From Acorus gramineus (lineage: Eukaryota; Streptophyta; Magnoliopsida; Acorales; Acoraceae), in contig JAUJYN010000070.1 of assembly GCA_030737835.1 (NCBI GenBank), forward strand, positions 124,001 through 188,000: a DNA stretch of 64,000 bases. The letters run 5' to 3'. The notes beneath the pieces are model-generated. The model did not search any database, was not told the origin of the DNA, and worked only from the letters and a program-made list of their open reading frames with translations. Both the position numbers and the translations under genes were made by a program. Shown here piece by piece: positions 1-12,415 of the stretch; position 1 is the stretch's first letter, and each line of letters begins with the position of its first letter.

Positions 1-862
1 TGCTACTTGGGTGTGCCTAGGGAGGGCTGGTTGGTGATCATTGTAATTTTAAAGTCTACCATAACTTCTTTTAAAAAAGGTCGTGATACTTGTTCCACTT
101 CTGTTTCCCTCCATTTTAGCCATAGTCAAAATGTGTGCGGATCGCATGTACGGTGGGGTCCGCGCATGACACGTGCAGTCGCATGTACCAAACATGCGGT
201 TGCACATAGAGCAAGGCAGCCGTTTGATCCCCGTTCGAACTACACTTTGAACAGACTCTTTACGTTCAAATTGCCATTCAAACGACTTTTGAACAATATG
301 TTGCCGTTTGAATTACCGTTCGTATGATAATTCAAAACCAGAGGAGGGTTTTACTGTTCGAAGTTAGTTCGAATTGAAATTCGAATGCCCTCTGTAAATT
401 CAAATTCAGTTCTAACATGGGCAGCATATGTGCCGCAGGAGGGGGGGGGGGGTGTGCGCCCGGGGGCCGCACATTAGCATGTGCAGCGCATGCACCGGTA
501 TGTTCAGCCGCACTTCGAACTATGATTTTAGTTGGAGTTGGTCCTATTACTACTGTCATTGCAACCATAGTTGACTTTGCATTTTGACTTACTTTTTGCA
601 CAAATATAAGAATGTGCATCCTTATAGTTCTTGTCTTTTTGAGAGCTACCCGGTGTCACGGTTAAATTTTTTCTTAAAAAGACCTGTGGAACTTTGTCTA
701 AGTGAAATAAGGCAAAATTTTATATAGCCATACACAAACCCTGACCCATGTGTGGCAATATTGTGTTGCTTGTGTATTGAAGTTGTGCAAGAATCACCTT
801 TTAGCTTTTATCAATTTAAGAGTTTTAAAAAAAATGTATGACAAGCCTTTTCTTGTTCCCAG
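1..862. other. Probable intron of the TMEM208-like gene, no exon seen
   Basis: No coding exon of the downstream TMEM208-like gene is recognisable here, so this is most likely part of a large intron. The stretch at about 120-560 has CpG-containing segments with loosely inverted GCATGTGC/GCGCATGC-type words and an 11-base G run near 441. That suggests an old transposon remnant, but I could not define its ends. Open frames in this stretch look accidental. Confidence 0.4.
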
Positions 863-1109
863 ATACCAGCTTTTGGAGTGTATAAGCTGTCCGGCATTCT
901 GAAAGGATTTTTGCCACAGGGTTCAGAGGTATGCTCAGTCTTCCTCATATCTCGACTTCTCATCAACAATACATGTGAGATGGCTTGCTAATTTAGCTGA
1001 ACATAATGCTGTTCAGGGAGAAGTGGAAGATGAGAAGAGCCGTAAGAAGAGGGAAAAGATGGAGAGGAAAGCTTCTAGACCCAAATTTATGAAGACGAGG
1101 AACAAATGA
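863..1109 (+). CDS. TMEM208/SND2-like ER membrane protein, C-terminal exons only
   Basis: Two exons are visible: 863-928 (22 codons) and 1017-1109 (30 codons plus TGA), joined across an 88-bp GT-AG intron (929-1016). Exon 1 is preceded by a pyrimidine tract and AG. It encodes IPAFGVYKLSGILKGFLPQG, which resembles the segment after the last membrane helix of plant TMEM208 homologues. Exon 2 encodes a highly basic tail (KSRKKREKMERKAS...KTRNK), the usual C-terminus of that family. TMEM208/SND2 proteins are small ER membrane proteins linked to the SRP-independent (SND) targeting route. The start and the membrane helices lie left of the window, so topology cannot be checked. Identification rests on about 52 residues recalled as family-like. 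Confidence 0.72.
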
Positions 1110-1361
1110 TCGGCTTTCGAGGATGATCAAGTTTAATGTGGATATGTGGGGAGGAAGAAAAAGGTGATCCACCTTACTCATATATACCTTGAGAAATGGC
1201 CATGCTTATCTTGTTTCATAGCCTATGAGAGGACTAAAGATGTTTGAAATATAAATGGTTTCTGATAACCATGCATGTTTGGGATTTGGCCAATACTGTG
1301 CTTCTGATGAAAAGGGGGTTTCTGTGCAATTCATGCATATTTCCATGCCTGTTTAGTTGCT

Positions 1362-2459
1362 GAGCTGGTCTAATCCCACCAAACAACCTATTGCTCTCCC
1401 CCACTCCCTCCAACCCATCTAGAATTTTTTAACTGTAATATTTTAAAAATGGCGTGACACACCTTGGGTCACCATAAGTTGTTCGATTTCACATACTCTG
1501 AGTTAAACTAGGGTATTTATTATTATCTAAGGTGTGTCACCCAGAATTTTTTAATTATGATATTTTAGAAGTGATGTGACACACCTTGAGTCACTGTAAG
1601 TTGTTCGGTTTAATATACTCTGAGTCAAACTGAGATGTCTATTATGACTCAATTTATGTCGTCCAACACTATACAATTGACAATAAGTTAATTTCTTTAT
1701 CTATCATAAATATACAACAAATAAAATATCATAAATAAATAACATTCGCACACATAGTCATATAAGTTAATTTAACATTCACATATCCAACCTGTACATT
1801 CACAAATTCAATACATTATTTTTTTTACAAATAAAAACCTACATTAACATAACAGTCTTTCCTATTGAACATGTATACATCCAAATTCAACCAATCAACA
1901 CGTCCACATTAGTACATTTTTTATTAAATAATTGTTCAAAAGCTAAAATATAATATGGATGTGTGAATGTTTAACAAGTAAGAGTGTTATGTCAATAGTA
2001 GGTTTTCTTTTACGACAAAGAATTATTAGATTTGTGAATGTGCACGATAAATCGAATATGTTAATGTTGAATTAACTTATGTGACTATATACGTGAATGT
2101 TGTTTATTAATGATATTTATTTGTTGTGTATTTATGATATTTATGATGGATAAACAAATTAAATTATTGTCAACTGGATAAAGTATTGGATGACATACCT
2201 TGGGTCACAGTAGACACTACGGTTTGACTCAGAGTGTCAAATCAAACAACTTACTTTGACTCAAGGTGTGTCACGTCACTTTTAAAATATTGCAGTTGAA
2301 AATTTTTGGATGACACACTCTGTGTCACATTAGACACTCCAGTATGACTGGGTTTGTGTCAACTGAGGTTGATGGGATGAATGTCTAATATAAAATGTTT
2401 TAAATTTTTATTGGGGGGGGGGGGGGGACGACATTGGGTTGGTGGTGATAGACGGGCTC
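1362..2459. mobile_element. MULE-like foldback element (family 1), 9-bp TSD
   Basis: The element is 1,098 bp and flanked by perfect 9-bp direct repeats TTAGTTGCT (1353-1361 and 2460-2468). Its ends are inverted repeats: GAGCTGGTCTAATCCCACCA on the left, and GAGCCCGTCTATCACCACCA when the right end is read on the minus strand. Most of the interior is also an inverted repeat. The left arm at about 1534-1900 pairs with the right arm at about 1940-2320, centred near 1920, and the GTGTGACAC-type words of the left arm are duplicated at 1441 and 1560. No transposase frame is present, so it is non-autonomous. The 9-bp duplication is typical of Mutator-like elements. A run of 15 G lies at 2413-2427. 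Confidence 0.85.
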
Positions 2460-2468
2460 TTAGTTGCT

Positions 2469-3289
2469 TCACATGACTCTAGTGAGGAAGAGAGTCCCTG
2501 TGAAAATTAGAACTACTGCATTAGTGTGATAGAATTGTTCAGATGATCAAAATTAGGGCTCTTCAGATGATCATGGTTTTCATTTAGGTGGGTGGCTTTC
2601 AAACATGGACACTGTTGCACAGCCTTTCTTATAATCTCAAATGTAGTCTTATATACCTCCTTAACAGGATAAGGTATATACCTGACCTTGAGACGTATAG
2701 CTCGTTAAATTTTTTCACACTTGTTAAAAATGAGTATTCAATTTGAAATGGAGTCATATATACTTTTCATCAAAATAGATACCTCATTAGATGAGATTTA
2801 TTATTTACAAAAATTAAAACAAGTGTGAACAGTCCGTGGGATTGCATTTGAGGTTGTATCTAACATTATCCAACCAAGAAAACAAAAAAGTTGCCGCAAT
2901 AACTAGTTTTAGCTGGTTTTAATTTTAGTCACATTTCTTGATATATCTCTATTTGAAAGGTAAATGAATGCATATACTTTTTAGATAAAATGAAAGATAG
3001 GGTTGGTTAGAACATTATTTTTTTAAAATGAAACAATTTGTATCTTCACAAAATGAAAGACTAATAAGGTTGTGACTGGAAACACGGTTTGGACAATCCT
3101 GCATTTGTACGGAGTTAAAAACTCTAAAAATATTTTCAAACATTTTTGAATAATTAATTGGCAAGTGCGACTTTTTTTAGTTATAAATGTCAATTTTTTT
3201 TACTTGAAAATAAAAAAGGAAAGCAATAGGTGTTCTCAAACAAACTCTGATTTTATGTTGAGGCACATGAGATTTTTCAATTTTTTTCC
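2469..3289. other. Intergenic AT-rich DNA
   Basis: No gene or defined element was recognised. The words at about 2690-2870 recur in reverse orientation near 9730-9970, which suggests a decayed dispersed repeat with no clear ends. Confidence 0.4.
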
Positions 3290-3700
3290 CTTTGTGTTAG
3301 AATGTTAGATTCGGAAAAAACCTGAATCCAAGATGAATTCGTATCCGAAAAATAAAATATATGATCTAGAGTGCAGATATAGATATTCGTTCATTGATCT
3401 GGAAAAATATCTCTACTGACATATGCCATAAAAACAATAAAACATATATGTTTGTATATATATTGCTCATATTTGTTATCTCATATGATTAACACAATCA
3501 TGATATATTATATTATTATTAAATTTTCAATATATGATATTTGAAAAAAAGAATAAATCTTAAAATCTCAATGTTAATTTTAATTTTTTCTTTAATATAT
3601 CATTTGATTATTCAAATTAATGTTAATATTTAAACATTTCAATTATCTAAAATATATTCGTATCCGATCCGTATCTGTGATGTCCGACCCATTAAGAGGC
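3290..3700. repeat. Dispersed repeat family A, copy 1
   Basis: This copy matches 11335-11820 over roughly 400 bp by eye. It carries the same run of features: TTCGTATCCGAAAAATAAA at the left, a TATATATTGCTCATATTTG-type middle, TAAATTTTCAATATATGATAT, and CGTATCCGATCCGTATC near the right end. A third, more divergent copy is at 13870-14415. No coding potential or terminal inverted repeat was found, so the class is unknown. Confidence 0.6.
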
Positions 3701-4797
3701 CCAAGAGTTCTAAGAGACCCATGAATTGATGATGATGAGGATGTTTAGTCTCATATAAAAGATAATACGTGCTTATATGTAAGCACAACTCTTACACATG
3801 ACAACGTATTACGTATTTTAAAGATGTGGACAAAATGGATAATTTTGTGCTGTGTAAGCCTAGGACGTTAGTCTTTGAATCATAATCCTTTTGTTTTACT
3901 TTCACATATGAGCTTCTGTAAGACAATTTTTTGTAAATCAAATAATAAAGAACATAAAATCCCTTTAAATAAAAACAAATTAAATAAATAACAAACCAAG
4001 AAACTAAAAATAGATAAATTTAAAATAAAATTCTAAAAGAAAGTGAAAATATGCTATAAAATAGGAAATGTTATAACCTATATAGAATATGATATATAAG
4101 AGTATATAAACAAAGCACACAAGTATATAGAGAAGAGAAGTAGAGAGAGATTCTTATTCACTATTTGTTGGTTGGTAGAATACAAGAGAAAACCCCTCTA
4201 TTTATAGGATGCATAGAGGAATCCTAAAGGTTGAGAGTTACAAGTCTATAGAGGTGAGGGGGAGATAGTGGGGCAATAATGGAAGTGTTATGGAATAGAA
4301 GAGTGGGGGAGGTTATGAGTTAGAGAAATGGTAGTTATCCACCATATTCACAACATAAGAAATTATTTATTTATTTTTTTTTTAATTAGGGGAGCCTCCT
4401 TATTTGGGGGTCTTGGCAAAACCGTCTTGGTCAACTAGGCTAGGGTCAGGTCCGGCTCTGTAATGTTGTTATAAAAATCCAAATGTTGCTTTTTCTCTTA
4501 TGAGTCATATATATTTTCCTTGGTAAAACAAACGATCATATTTTGAACTTTTAATTTAATTCTTCAATTTTTCAATTAAACACATTTTAAATAAAAAAAA
4601 CAAGATGGCATGTCATCCAGTCACCGGTCACTTTTGGATGAGTACTCTGAAAGATCAATCACCATTTTCTTATTGGTTTTCATCAAAATTTTTTTTTTTT
4701 TTTTTTACTAGTATTTTCAATGTGATAAATGCAAATCTGACCATGACATTATATCCCCCTCTTCCTGTCATCATGTGTGAATCTTTTCACTCTCCCT
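3701..4797. other. Intergenic AT-rich DNA
   Basis: No recognisable exon, RNA gene or bounded transposon. A short frame at 4605-4922 depends on reading the adjacent C tract as polyproline and is not credible as a gene. Confidence 0.4.
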
Positions 4798-4798
4798 A

Positions 4799-4897
4799 CC
4801 CCCCCCCCCCCCCCCCCCCCCCTTGCCCGCCCCCCCCGCCCCCCCCCCCCCCCCCCCCCGCCCCCCCCCCCCCCCCCTCCCCCCCCCCCCCCCCCCT
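4799..4897. repeat. ~100-bp near-pure poly-C tract
   Basis: About 100 bases are almost entirely C on the plus strand, broken by a few T and G bases (for example TTG near 4824 and single G bases). It is the longest of several C/G homopolymer runs in the window. The minus strand is G-rich enough to form quadruplexes and the plus strand could form an i-motif. Exact length is doubtful because such tracts are prone to assembly error. Confidence 0.9.
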
Positions 4898-7750
4898 CCT
4901 AATTTTCATTACGTTCCCTTGACATTTCTGACGCATTGACATTGAAATTTACAACCTAAAATCCAGTCAAATCTGACAGTATATCATGCATCATTAAAAG
5001 TCTTCATGTCATTCAAAACCATATATTTGTAATGGTTTTTTTTTTAATCATATTCATTCAACAGTCCAAATGTTGATTTGATGCAAACCATCTGATCTGA
5101 CTATAATAACTCAAGATACAAAAAATGTGATGAGATTTCCTAGGATTCCCTTTTGCATGAATATAATATCATAAACATAAAGGACACGGGTTTCGGATGT
5201 AACGGAGCCATTTAGGGGACCTCCCCCTAATATTATAAAAAAACAAAAACGGCAAAAAAACACTACAACTGGTGGTCCAGAACATTCCGATCCATTTAAA
5301 CTATTTCTACCTAAGGATGACTATACCATAACGTCATTAGATAACAGTATCCAAAGGCCAACAAATAGACATCCACATAAATACACTACTTGAAAATGTG
5401 TGGTTTCTTGTTTGCACTCGCACTCCGTTTAGAAGCATTGTTTCATGAATCAGGGAAATGTGAGAAAACCGGGTCGGGGAAATACCCGTTTGTATCTGTG
5501 TTCGCGTCCGCAGGCGTCCGCCGACTCCACCATTGCGTAAACACTTCCCGCCAAGCAGAGCCTTAGTCACTGAGTGTTTCAAATTTTTATATACTTATGT
5601 CATAAAAAATAAGATTTTCACATATTTTGAGTGTTTTGACGCTCTACATGCATGCACAAACAAATGCCCCGTTCTTCATCCAATAATAACAGAGCATTTT
5701 TACATACAGTGTTTTTTTATAGCTACATTTGCAGTCTCATATGTATCGTTAACCTCTTGTACTCACATTAGCTAAATATATATCTCATTAATACTTTTTA
5801 ATTTTCTATAAATAAACCCATATAATTTACTAAATTATATATTTCATATTTGATTAAAACATATATCTCATTGAGATATATTAATTTTAAAAAATTTAAA
5901 ATTAGCTTAACCAAGACAGGAAAAAGGACAATGTGTGACATTATTCACAGTAGAAACTTCCCTAACTTCCCCTAATTTTTTAGGTGCATCCAACACCAAC
6001 CACATCACGTACATCCTTCCCTGGTCTCTTGGTGGTTTTTTAAAATCACCACATGATTTATCAGTATGCATTGTAGAATAATAATTGTCTGAAATGACAT
6101 CAAGAAAATTCATCTCCAAGAGAGGTAGAATAGATTTATCCCATATCAATTATTCATATTTCATTACCAAGACTAACCAAATACAACAACCATTAAACAT
6201 CAAGACAAACTAAACACAAAATAAGAATAACTAATAAAAAGAAGTAGTTACACTGAATAATGATTCTATCCCATCCATTTCCATCCCCTGCCCAAACGGG
6301 GATAAAAGGTCATGTCCAAATCAACAACCCATTTAGAATAATGGATAGAGTTTGCATCACATTCTCATAAACAGGAAAAAAAAAGAGAGAAAAATATGGA
6401 TCATGTTCATTTCATTGAATGCACCACTTCAAAAAAATGCATTTAAATGTTGATTGACATTAGAGGAATGCAGACTTACAAATCAGATAAATAAAGAAAC
6501 TCACATGGCATGGTCTGTACATATTTTCCTTATCACGTTTTAAAAAGAACCCCCACCTGCCCAATCTTAACAATCCCCTTAAGTCTTTGCAAATTGGAAG
6601 GCAATGGAATCTCCACCACCACTACCTCAAAATCACACACTGGAATTCTATTTTACAGTGACCAAAATCTTCTTGAAATACTGTGGTCCATTGATCCATT
6701 CCCCAAGCCAAAAAATACTGTTAATCCCAAGAGCCAATTGTCTAATTATTATATTATTCAGCACCACTAGTTCACTACCTTAGGATACCAATGAGAACCA
6801 CTCAAGAAATAATAGAATAATGAGTTCCATCACTTAGACCCACAAACATGCAACTAACAACTAATTTTTTAAATGTATTACTTGTGATTGTGACGACCAT
6901 AAAAACTGAGATCCACAAACACCCCTTGCAGTGCAAGCAAAGCAACATTCCTCTCTCCCCAAACCCCCTACACAACTCCATAAAATATGAAGAGGGTGAC
7001 CTAAAAAAGCGTTGAATTTCATAACATGTGCCCCTCCCCATTCACCAGATCCAATGCAAATCACTTACCAACAAAAAAAAAAAAAAAAATCATTAATTAA
7101 AACTAAAAATACAAACATAAAACACAAAATTAAAAGCAGAGGACCACTCCTCACCCACCACACGCCCCTCTTTCTTTACCCCAATCTCCCTTCCAAAAAA
7201 CTACACGATCGGACGGCCCAAAAAAAAGCCGAGGACACGCGTCATTTGCCCCCACCGTCCTTTACAAAATTTTTTTTTTCTTTCTAACCCACTCAAATTC
7301 TGACAGTCTGTTCAAGATCCTAGTGTCTGAAGAGTCCACACTAATGAACAAAAACAGCTTTTCTAATTTATCATTCAAGAGAGAATTATTTTTGGAACAG
7401 CCAAAGAAGGGTAGAGAAAGGAAGCAGAAAGAAGCATGTAAATATAAGGAAAATAAGGGCGAAAGATTTTATTCAAAACAGTCGTTCTTTGTTTTTCTTA
7501 CATTTTTTTTTTTTTTTGATGCAGCAGAAGAAGGAGAAGCTTCTCCGTATATTTCTGGTACTTTGACATCATCAGAGCCTCAGCTTCTCCTCTTCCTCTA
7601 CTTTTAAAGACGTGGTGGGGGCTGTACATTAAATTAAATACATTGAAACCCTAATTTGGAAATTTTGAACACAAAATAAAACGAAACTATAATTATAACC
7701 AAAGTAAACCCTAATTTTATCTTCTTTGAAGGGCCTTTTTTTTGGGTACT
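4898..7750. other. Intergenic AT-rich DNA, 3' side of the KRP gene
   Basis: I see no conserved protein, tRNA or bounded element. The KRP gene runs leftward into this stretch, so its 3' untranslated region must lie just below 7751. The open frames here (up to about 94 codons) have low-complexity or unrecognised translations. Confidence 0.4.
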
Positions 7751-8676
7751 TCACTGCTTTAACAGGATCCACTCGTATCGTCCGTCCAGTGGAACATCCT
7801 TCACGACGTCGTAGTTATACCTGAAAAAAATACATCAGGGACATGAAAATAGAGAGAGAGAGAGAGAGAGAGAGAGGTTTTACTTTTCTTTGAAGCGCTT
7901 GGTCTCGGCCTTCTCGGCGTCGGAGAAGAACTCCTCGATCTCCGCCTCCGACGGCATCTTCACTGCAGAGGACCTGCGACGGCGGATCGACTCCGATGAA
8001 GGCTTCGCCGTCGAATCCATGCTGTCCAATTCGGTTCCTTCTCTCAGATCGCTTGACGGGGTCGCCTCTCTGGAGAATTTGAGCGAAAAAAAGAAAAATG
8101 AGAACAAGAGATATGTAGAAGAAACCATAAGTAACCGCAATTTCTCTCTCTCTCTCACTAAATTAAGTTAACTGAAGAGAATTTCGAAATTCAAAAACCT
8201 GTTTCGACAATCCGAACAAACTGCCGTTTCAAACTCCTCCTGCATAAAATTCAGCTCAAATTAAATGCCATCCATGACATTCAAAGCACACAAATTCTAT
8301 AACCGAATTCCGATCGAATTATGTCTCTTCTCACCTCCAGGCCTTCAGATCTCAAGCTCCGGTCCCTCCCGAGCTCGCACGAGCCGTTGCTGGAGCACCG
8401 GGAGGCCGCGGCCGGGCTTCGACAGCGTTCGCGCCGCGAATTCGCCTGTCTAGTCGTCGTTATCACGAGTCTCCGGCTCCTCAGCTGGAGGTACGACGAG
8501 ATCTGGATCTCCGACGCCGCCACTGCCACCGCATCACTCCTCCTCCTTCCCCCTCCGATCCCGGCAGCCGCCGCAGCGAGGGCGAGCGTCCGAGCTCTCG
8601 TCCTCACTCCTCCCCCCCCATTCGCAGTCACCGACGTCTCCGTCACCGCCTTGCATTTCCTCAGATACTTCCCCAT
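7751..8676 (-). CDS. KRP/ICK-type cyclin-dependent kinase inhibitor
   Basis: This is a nuclear inhibitor of plant cyclin/CDK complexes that restrains cell-cycle entry and can promote endoreduplication. There are four exons on the minus strand: 8335-8676, 8199-8239, 7884-8069 and 7751-7820, all with GT-AG introns, giving 212 aa. ATG at 8676 was chosen because it yields the family N-terminus MGKYLRKCK. Motifs in order are VRTRARTLAL (24-33), SYLQLRSRRL (61-70), a REATPSSDL-like block (128-136, usually RETTPCSL) and the diagnostic C-terminus (167-212). The C-terminus has EAEIEEFF, the EKYNYD CDK-binding core (189-194) and YEWILL (205-210). Length is normal for KRPs. A (AG)13 microsatellite lies in the last intron. 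No close neighbour shares its promoter. Confidence 0.95.
7851..7876. repeat. (AG)13 microsatellite in the last KRP intron
   Basis: A perfect dinucleotide run inside the 63-bp last intron of the KRP gene. Read on the transcribed strand it is CT-rich and lies immediately downstream of the splice donor. Confidence 0.95.
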
Positions 8677-10402
8677 CACTCTCTCGATCTCTCCGGATCG
8701 GTCTCTAAAGCGAAAAAAGTGAGTGAAAAAAAAAAATCTACAGATCAGGCCAATTATATATTTTCAAATGGACGGTCCGGATCAAGTTCCTGTGAAAACG
8801 GGACGATTGACGGCGCTGTTAAGAGGAACGCCGTTGAAGACCGACACGCGTACTTGAATTGTGCGGGTCACCGGCTCTAGCCGGTTTGTGCGTACGGTTC
8901 CAAGTGTTCGAAACGTCAAACGTCACTATAACGGTTAATTAGTAAATGACATAAGTACCCCTACAACTTAGACCGAATCGTCAGGGAGAGATGCCGCGTG
9001 AGGACCGCCCATTCCGTGGATCGTTTGATCCAACGGTGTGGATTGTTCCATTTGGATTGTGGTGGACTCACACGGGAAGAATCCGTTGCAACCGAATTAT
9101 TGCTCTGACAAGAGCCACCGCAGGAGAATCTTTTTTTTTTTTTTCTATTTCTATTTTGGCTGAGAAGACACGTGGAGCTCCACAATGCGCCGTATCGGGT
9201 GGACCCCGCAGTGGACGGTCCTGATGCGTGAGGCGTCCGAGGATCAGCCTGCCTCGGAAGGAATCAGGGATGCCTCGGGATCCGTGCTCTCGGATGAGGT
9301 ATGTTTTCGTTTTCTCTGTGTGTTTTTTTTTTTTTTACTTTTATTTTATTTTTTGGGGGCACATGAGACTCGCAGAGAGTGGCAGAAGGGGCACCCAGGT
9401 TTGGAGGGCAAGGTGTGGGCTTCGTAGAGGAAAATGTGTGGCAGGTTTTGTGTGAATGCTGACACTGATGAATGAAAGTGCTGTACTAAAAGAAGAGCAA
9501 ATGGGACATCAACACATGGTATTTACCCTTTCCTCATAATTGTTGTGTTTTGTTTCTATTTGTTTATGAAGCCTTTTTGCATGAAAAGTATACTCCATGT
9601 TCTGAATTTCATCAATTTTGATTCATTTTCAACGACATACCAATACAAGTAAGAATTATTTAAATATTCTTCATCAATCCAACAGATGTAATGCTGCAGT
9701 TCAAAATTAAATTGAGTCAAATAAAAAAAAATTAATGAGACTCGTTCAAATCGTTTTTAAATTGGATAATGTTAGGACAGCCACAAATGCGGTTTCATAG
9801 ATAGTTCACACATGTTTTAATTTTATTTTTAAAATGATAAATGTCTTATTAGATATATGCTTTGATTAAAAATATATGTTATTCTATTTTGAATTTAATG
9901 AATCCATTTTTAACAAATGTGAAAAAAATTAACGAAATACATAACGAAGTATGCGATTGTAAAAAAAGTTGTGTATAATATCGCCCTTTCAAATTTTTAT
10001 AAGTACCTTCCTCTCCAAATTTATAATTTGCATTGATGAAGTTTGTGATCTCATTGTTTATACTTTAATGTCAATTGAAGAGTTTATTTTTCATTTCTTT
10101 AGTGTTTCTTCCCACAACATCTCCATTTTGCATTGGCTTGTGGTGTAATGCAAGGCAGAGATTTGAAAAAAAAAAAGGAGAGAAAGAGAGATGAGTTTGT
10201 GGACAAATAAATATGTAGTACAATCATGGCCCTCAGTTACAAAATTCTTTGGGGGGTTACGAGGGAAAGGCTTACGTGGATATGTGTAAGCATTAAATGC
10301 AATTTTCATTCGCATGTGAGGGACCTGATTATTTGCTGATAAACCAGCACTGGTTTTTTAATGCTCGCCTTGCAAACATTGGTATAAAATATTCAAAAGT
10401 TC
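8677..10402. other. KRP 5' flank and intergenic DNA
   Basis: This stretch holds the promoter side of the KRP gene, which is transcribed leftward from near here. I could not pick a convincing TATA box or E2F site. The CpG-containing stretch at 8760-9300 has several short overlapping frames on both strands with no family resemblance. From 9500 on it is AT-rich spacer. Confidence 0.4.
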
Positions 10403-10411
10403 TTAATTTTT

Positions 10412-11013
10412 GGAAAACTTAATTACAGGTCCCTTAACACATCTCCATATTAATTTTAAGTTCCTCTAACTTTTTAACTTAACAATAGATCCTTGAGTAC
10501 CAACCCCTATTATGTCTAGGTCTCTATCACTAACGAGAGGGGTGACCATCGTTAACGTTTTCCAGTTTACCTCCATTCAAACAATCTATATATTGTTACA
10601 TATTGTATATATACTGTTAATCAACTGCAAATATAACCATTTTGTATACATTATTTTCATTCTGTGTACACTAATATTTGTGCATGTATACACTGCTAGT
10701 AATCTGTATGTAATATGTATGCACTAATATGGGTAATCAGAAAGCAAAAATGGAAGAGAGAGGTGACGAAAGGGCGCGGGGGAGAGAGAGGGCCGCCATC
10801 TATGAGGGTGAAGGAGGTGGGAGGAACACAAAGAAGAGAAAAGGGCTGATCGAGGATAAAAATAGAAGAAAAATGACTTAAGTTAACAGAAAATGAATAG
10901 AAGAATCCAAGCATAATAGGTGTTGGTATTTAAGGACCTGCTATTAAGTTAAAAAATTACAGGGACTTAAAATTATACAAGGGCATGTTGAGAAACTTGT
11001 AATTAACTTTTCC
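10412..11013. mobile_element. MULE-like TIR element, imperfect 9-bp TSD
   Basis: The element is 602 bp with inverted termini of about 100 bp. The left end begins GGAAAACTTAATTACAGGTC. The right end read on the minus strand begins GGAAAAGTTAATTACAAGTT, and the match continues through CTTAACAATAGATCCTTGAG / CTTAATAGCAGGTCCTTAAA. Flanks are TTAATTTTT (10403-10411) and TTAAATTTT (11014-11022), a 9-bp duplication with one mismatch. No transposase is present. The interior contains a purine-rich GAGAGAGGTGACGAAAGG segment of unknown origin. Confidence 0.75.
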
Positions 11014-11334
11014 TTAAATTTTTTTGGATAAGATAAATTAAAAACTAATTTTATTTAAATATCATAAACTCTTTGGCTACCAGCACTTCAACAATATGGA
11101 AATGTAAATCTAATATAATGAATTATGCGGGATTCATTTTACAAACTGTGCTGATTGGACATTTCATGAAAGTGTCCACCGACCGACCGTTGCCTCGGGA
11201 TTCGCGCATCATAAAAGTTCAACCGTTTTTTTTCTGGTTGTGTTGGGTGGGTGTTTGGATGTTCCAATATAAAAATGTTAGAACTTACGTATTTAATTAG
11301 TATTTAATTAGGAGCTCTATTGATTTTGTTAAAG

Positions 11335-11820
11335 CCTGTTAATTATATGAAAAAAATTCAAATTCGATCTAAATCTGTATCTGAAAAATAAAAAATATGC
11401 GATATTTGAAAATCTGGAGTGCGGATATGGTATCAGTCTATCCAATCCGAAAAATATATGTATGTATCTGACATATATTATAAGAATATATATATTTATG
11501 TTATATATTACCTATATTGTTATCTTGTATAATTAATCACAATAACAATATATTATAATACTACTAAATTTTCAATGTATGATATCTGAAAAAGATAATA
11601 AGCCTTAAAATCTTAATTTTAATTTTAATGTCTCTCTAAAATAACACTTGGTTATCCAAATTAATGTTAATATTCAAACATGTCAATTATCCAAAAAATA
11701 TCTGTATCCGATCCGTATCCAAAGGGATCCGAATCCGAAAATTGATATTCGTATCTGAATCCGAAAGTTAGAATATAAATATTAGCATATTCGATCCGTA
11801 TCCGTCCGATTGACAGGCTT
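11335..11820. repeat. Dispersed repeat family A, copy 2
   Basis: The same family as 3290-3700, in the same orientation and longer at the right end, which closes with ATTCGATCCGTATCCGTCCG and then ATTGACAGGCTTA. The third copy (13870-14415) has a similar close, TCCATCCGATTGACGGTCTT. The shared right-hand sequence probably marks the family's true 3' boundary. Confidence 0.6.
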
Positions 11821-11904
11821 AGTTGTGTTGGCTAGTTTGGTGGGCTGTAAGATTTTAATAATAAATTTTTTTAAATTTAATTTAAAGGTTAAAAAGTTTA
11901 TATA

Positions 11905-12415
11905 TTTTGTTCATATTCATATTCGTTTAAATTGGGACAAAATGTAGGTATAAATGTTATTTCAGTTTTTGCGTGGAACAAAATATCCATATTTTCATAT
12001 CAAAATTAGGATAATTCTTTGCAGTTTATTCCGATTATTTTTTTGTACTAAATGGGTATAAACCGTCTTCCCACTCACTTATCATATAATTACCCCTCAA
12101 CCCACCCTTTACCAAAACAGCCCTTAGGACTAGTTGGACAATGGGTTAAGGTTTTGGGGATAAATTGTCCTCGTTTTAACGGATAAAAAATTCATTTAAT
12201 TTGTTCATATTTACATTTATCAAAATTGAGATAAAAAGCTGGGATAAATACTATCACAGCCTTTAAAATGAGAAACAAAATATAATCATTTTTATTTTAA
12301 AATTGGTACAACTGTCCACAGTTTATCCTGATTATTTTTTATAACAAACAAGGATAAGATGTTATCCCACTCACTTATCCCCATAATTAGCTCTTATCCC
12401 CTTATCAAATTAGCC
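11905..12415. repeat. Two diverged direct copies of a ~210-bp segment
   Basis: About 11905-12120 and 12195-12415 share an ordered series of words: TTCATATT...AAATTG(A)GGAT/GACAAAA, GTTTATTCCGATTATTTTTT / GTTTATCCTGATTATTTTTT, CCCACTCACTTATC and CCAAAACAGCCC / AAATTAGCCC. They look like two old overlapping insertions of one repeat, or a tandem duplication. No coding content. Confidence 0.5.

Noticed and set aside
4605..4922. 105-codon frame ending in a proline-rich tail
   Set aside because: The tail is just the poly-C tract read as CCC codons; no other support.
8985..9455. Overlapping short frames near a CpG-containing stretch upstream of KRP
   Set aside because: No family resemblance, no splice structure that joins them, and they lie in the KRP promoter side.
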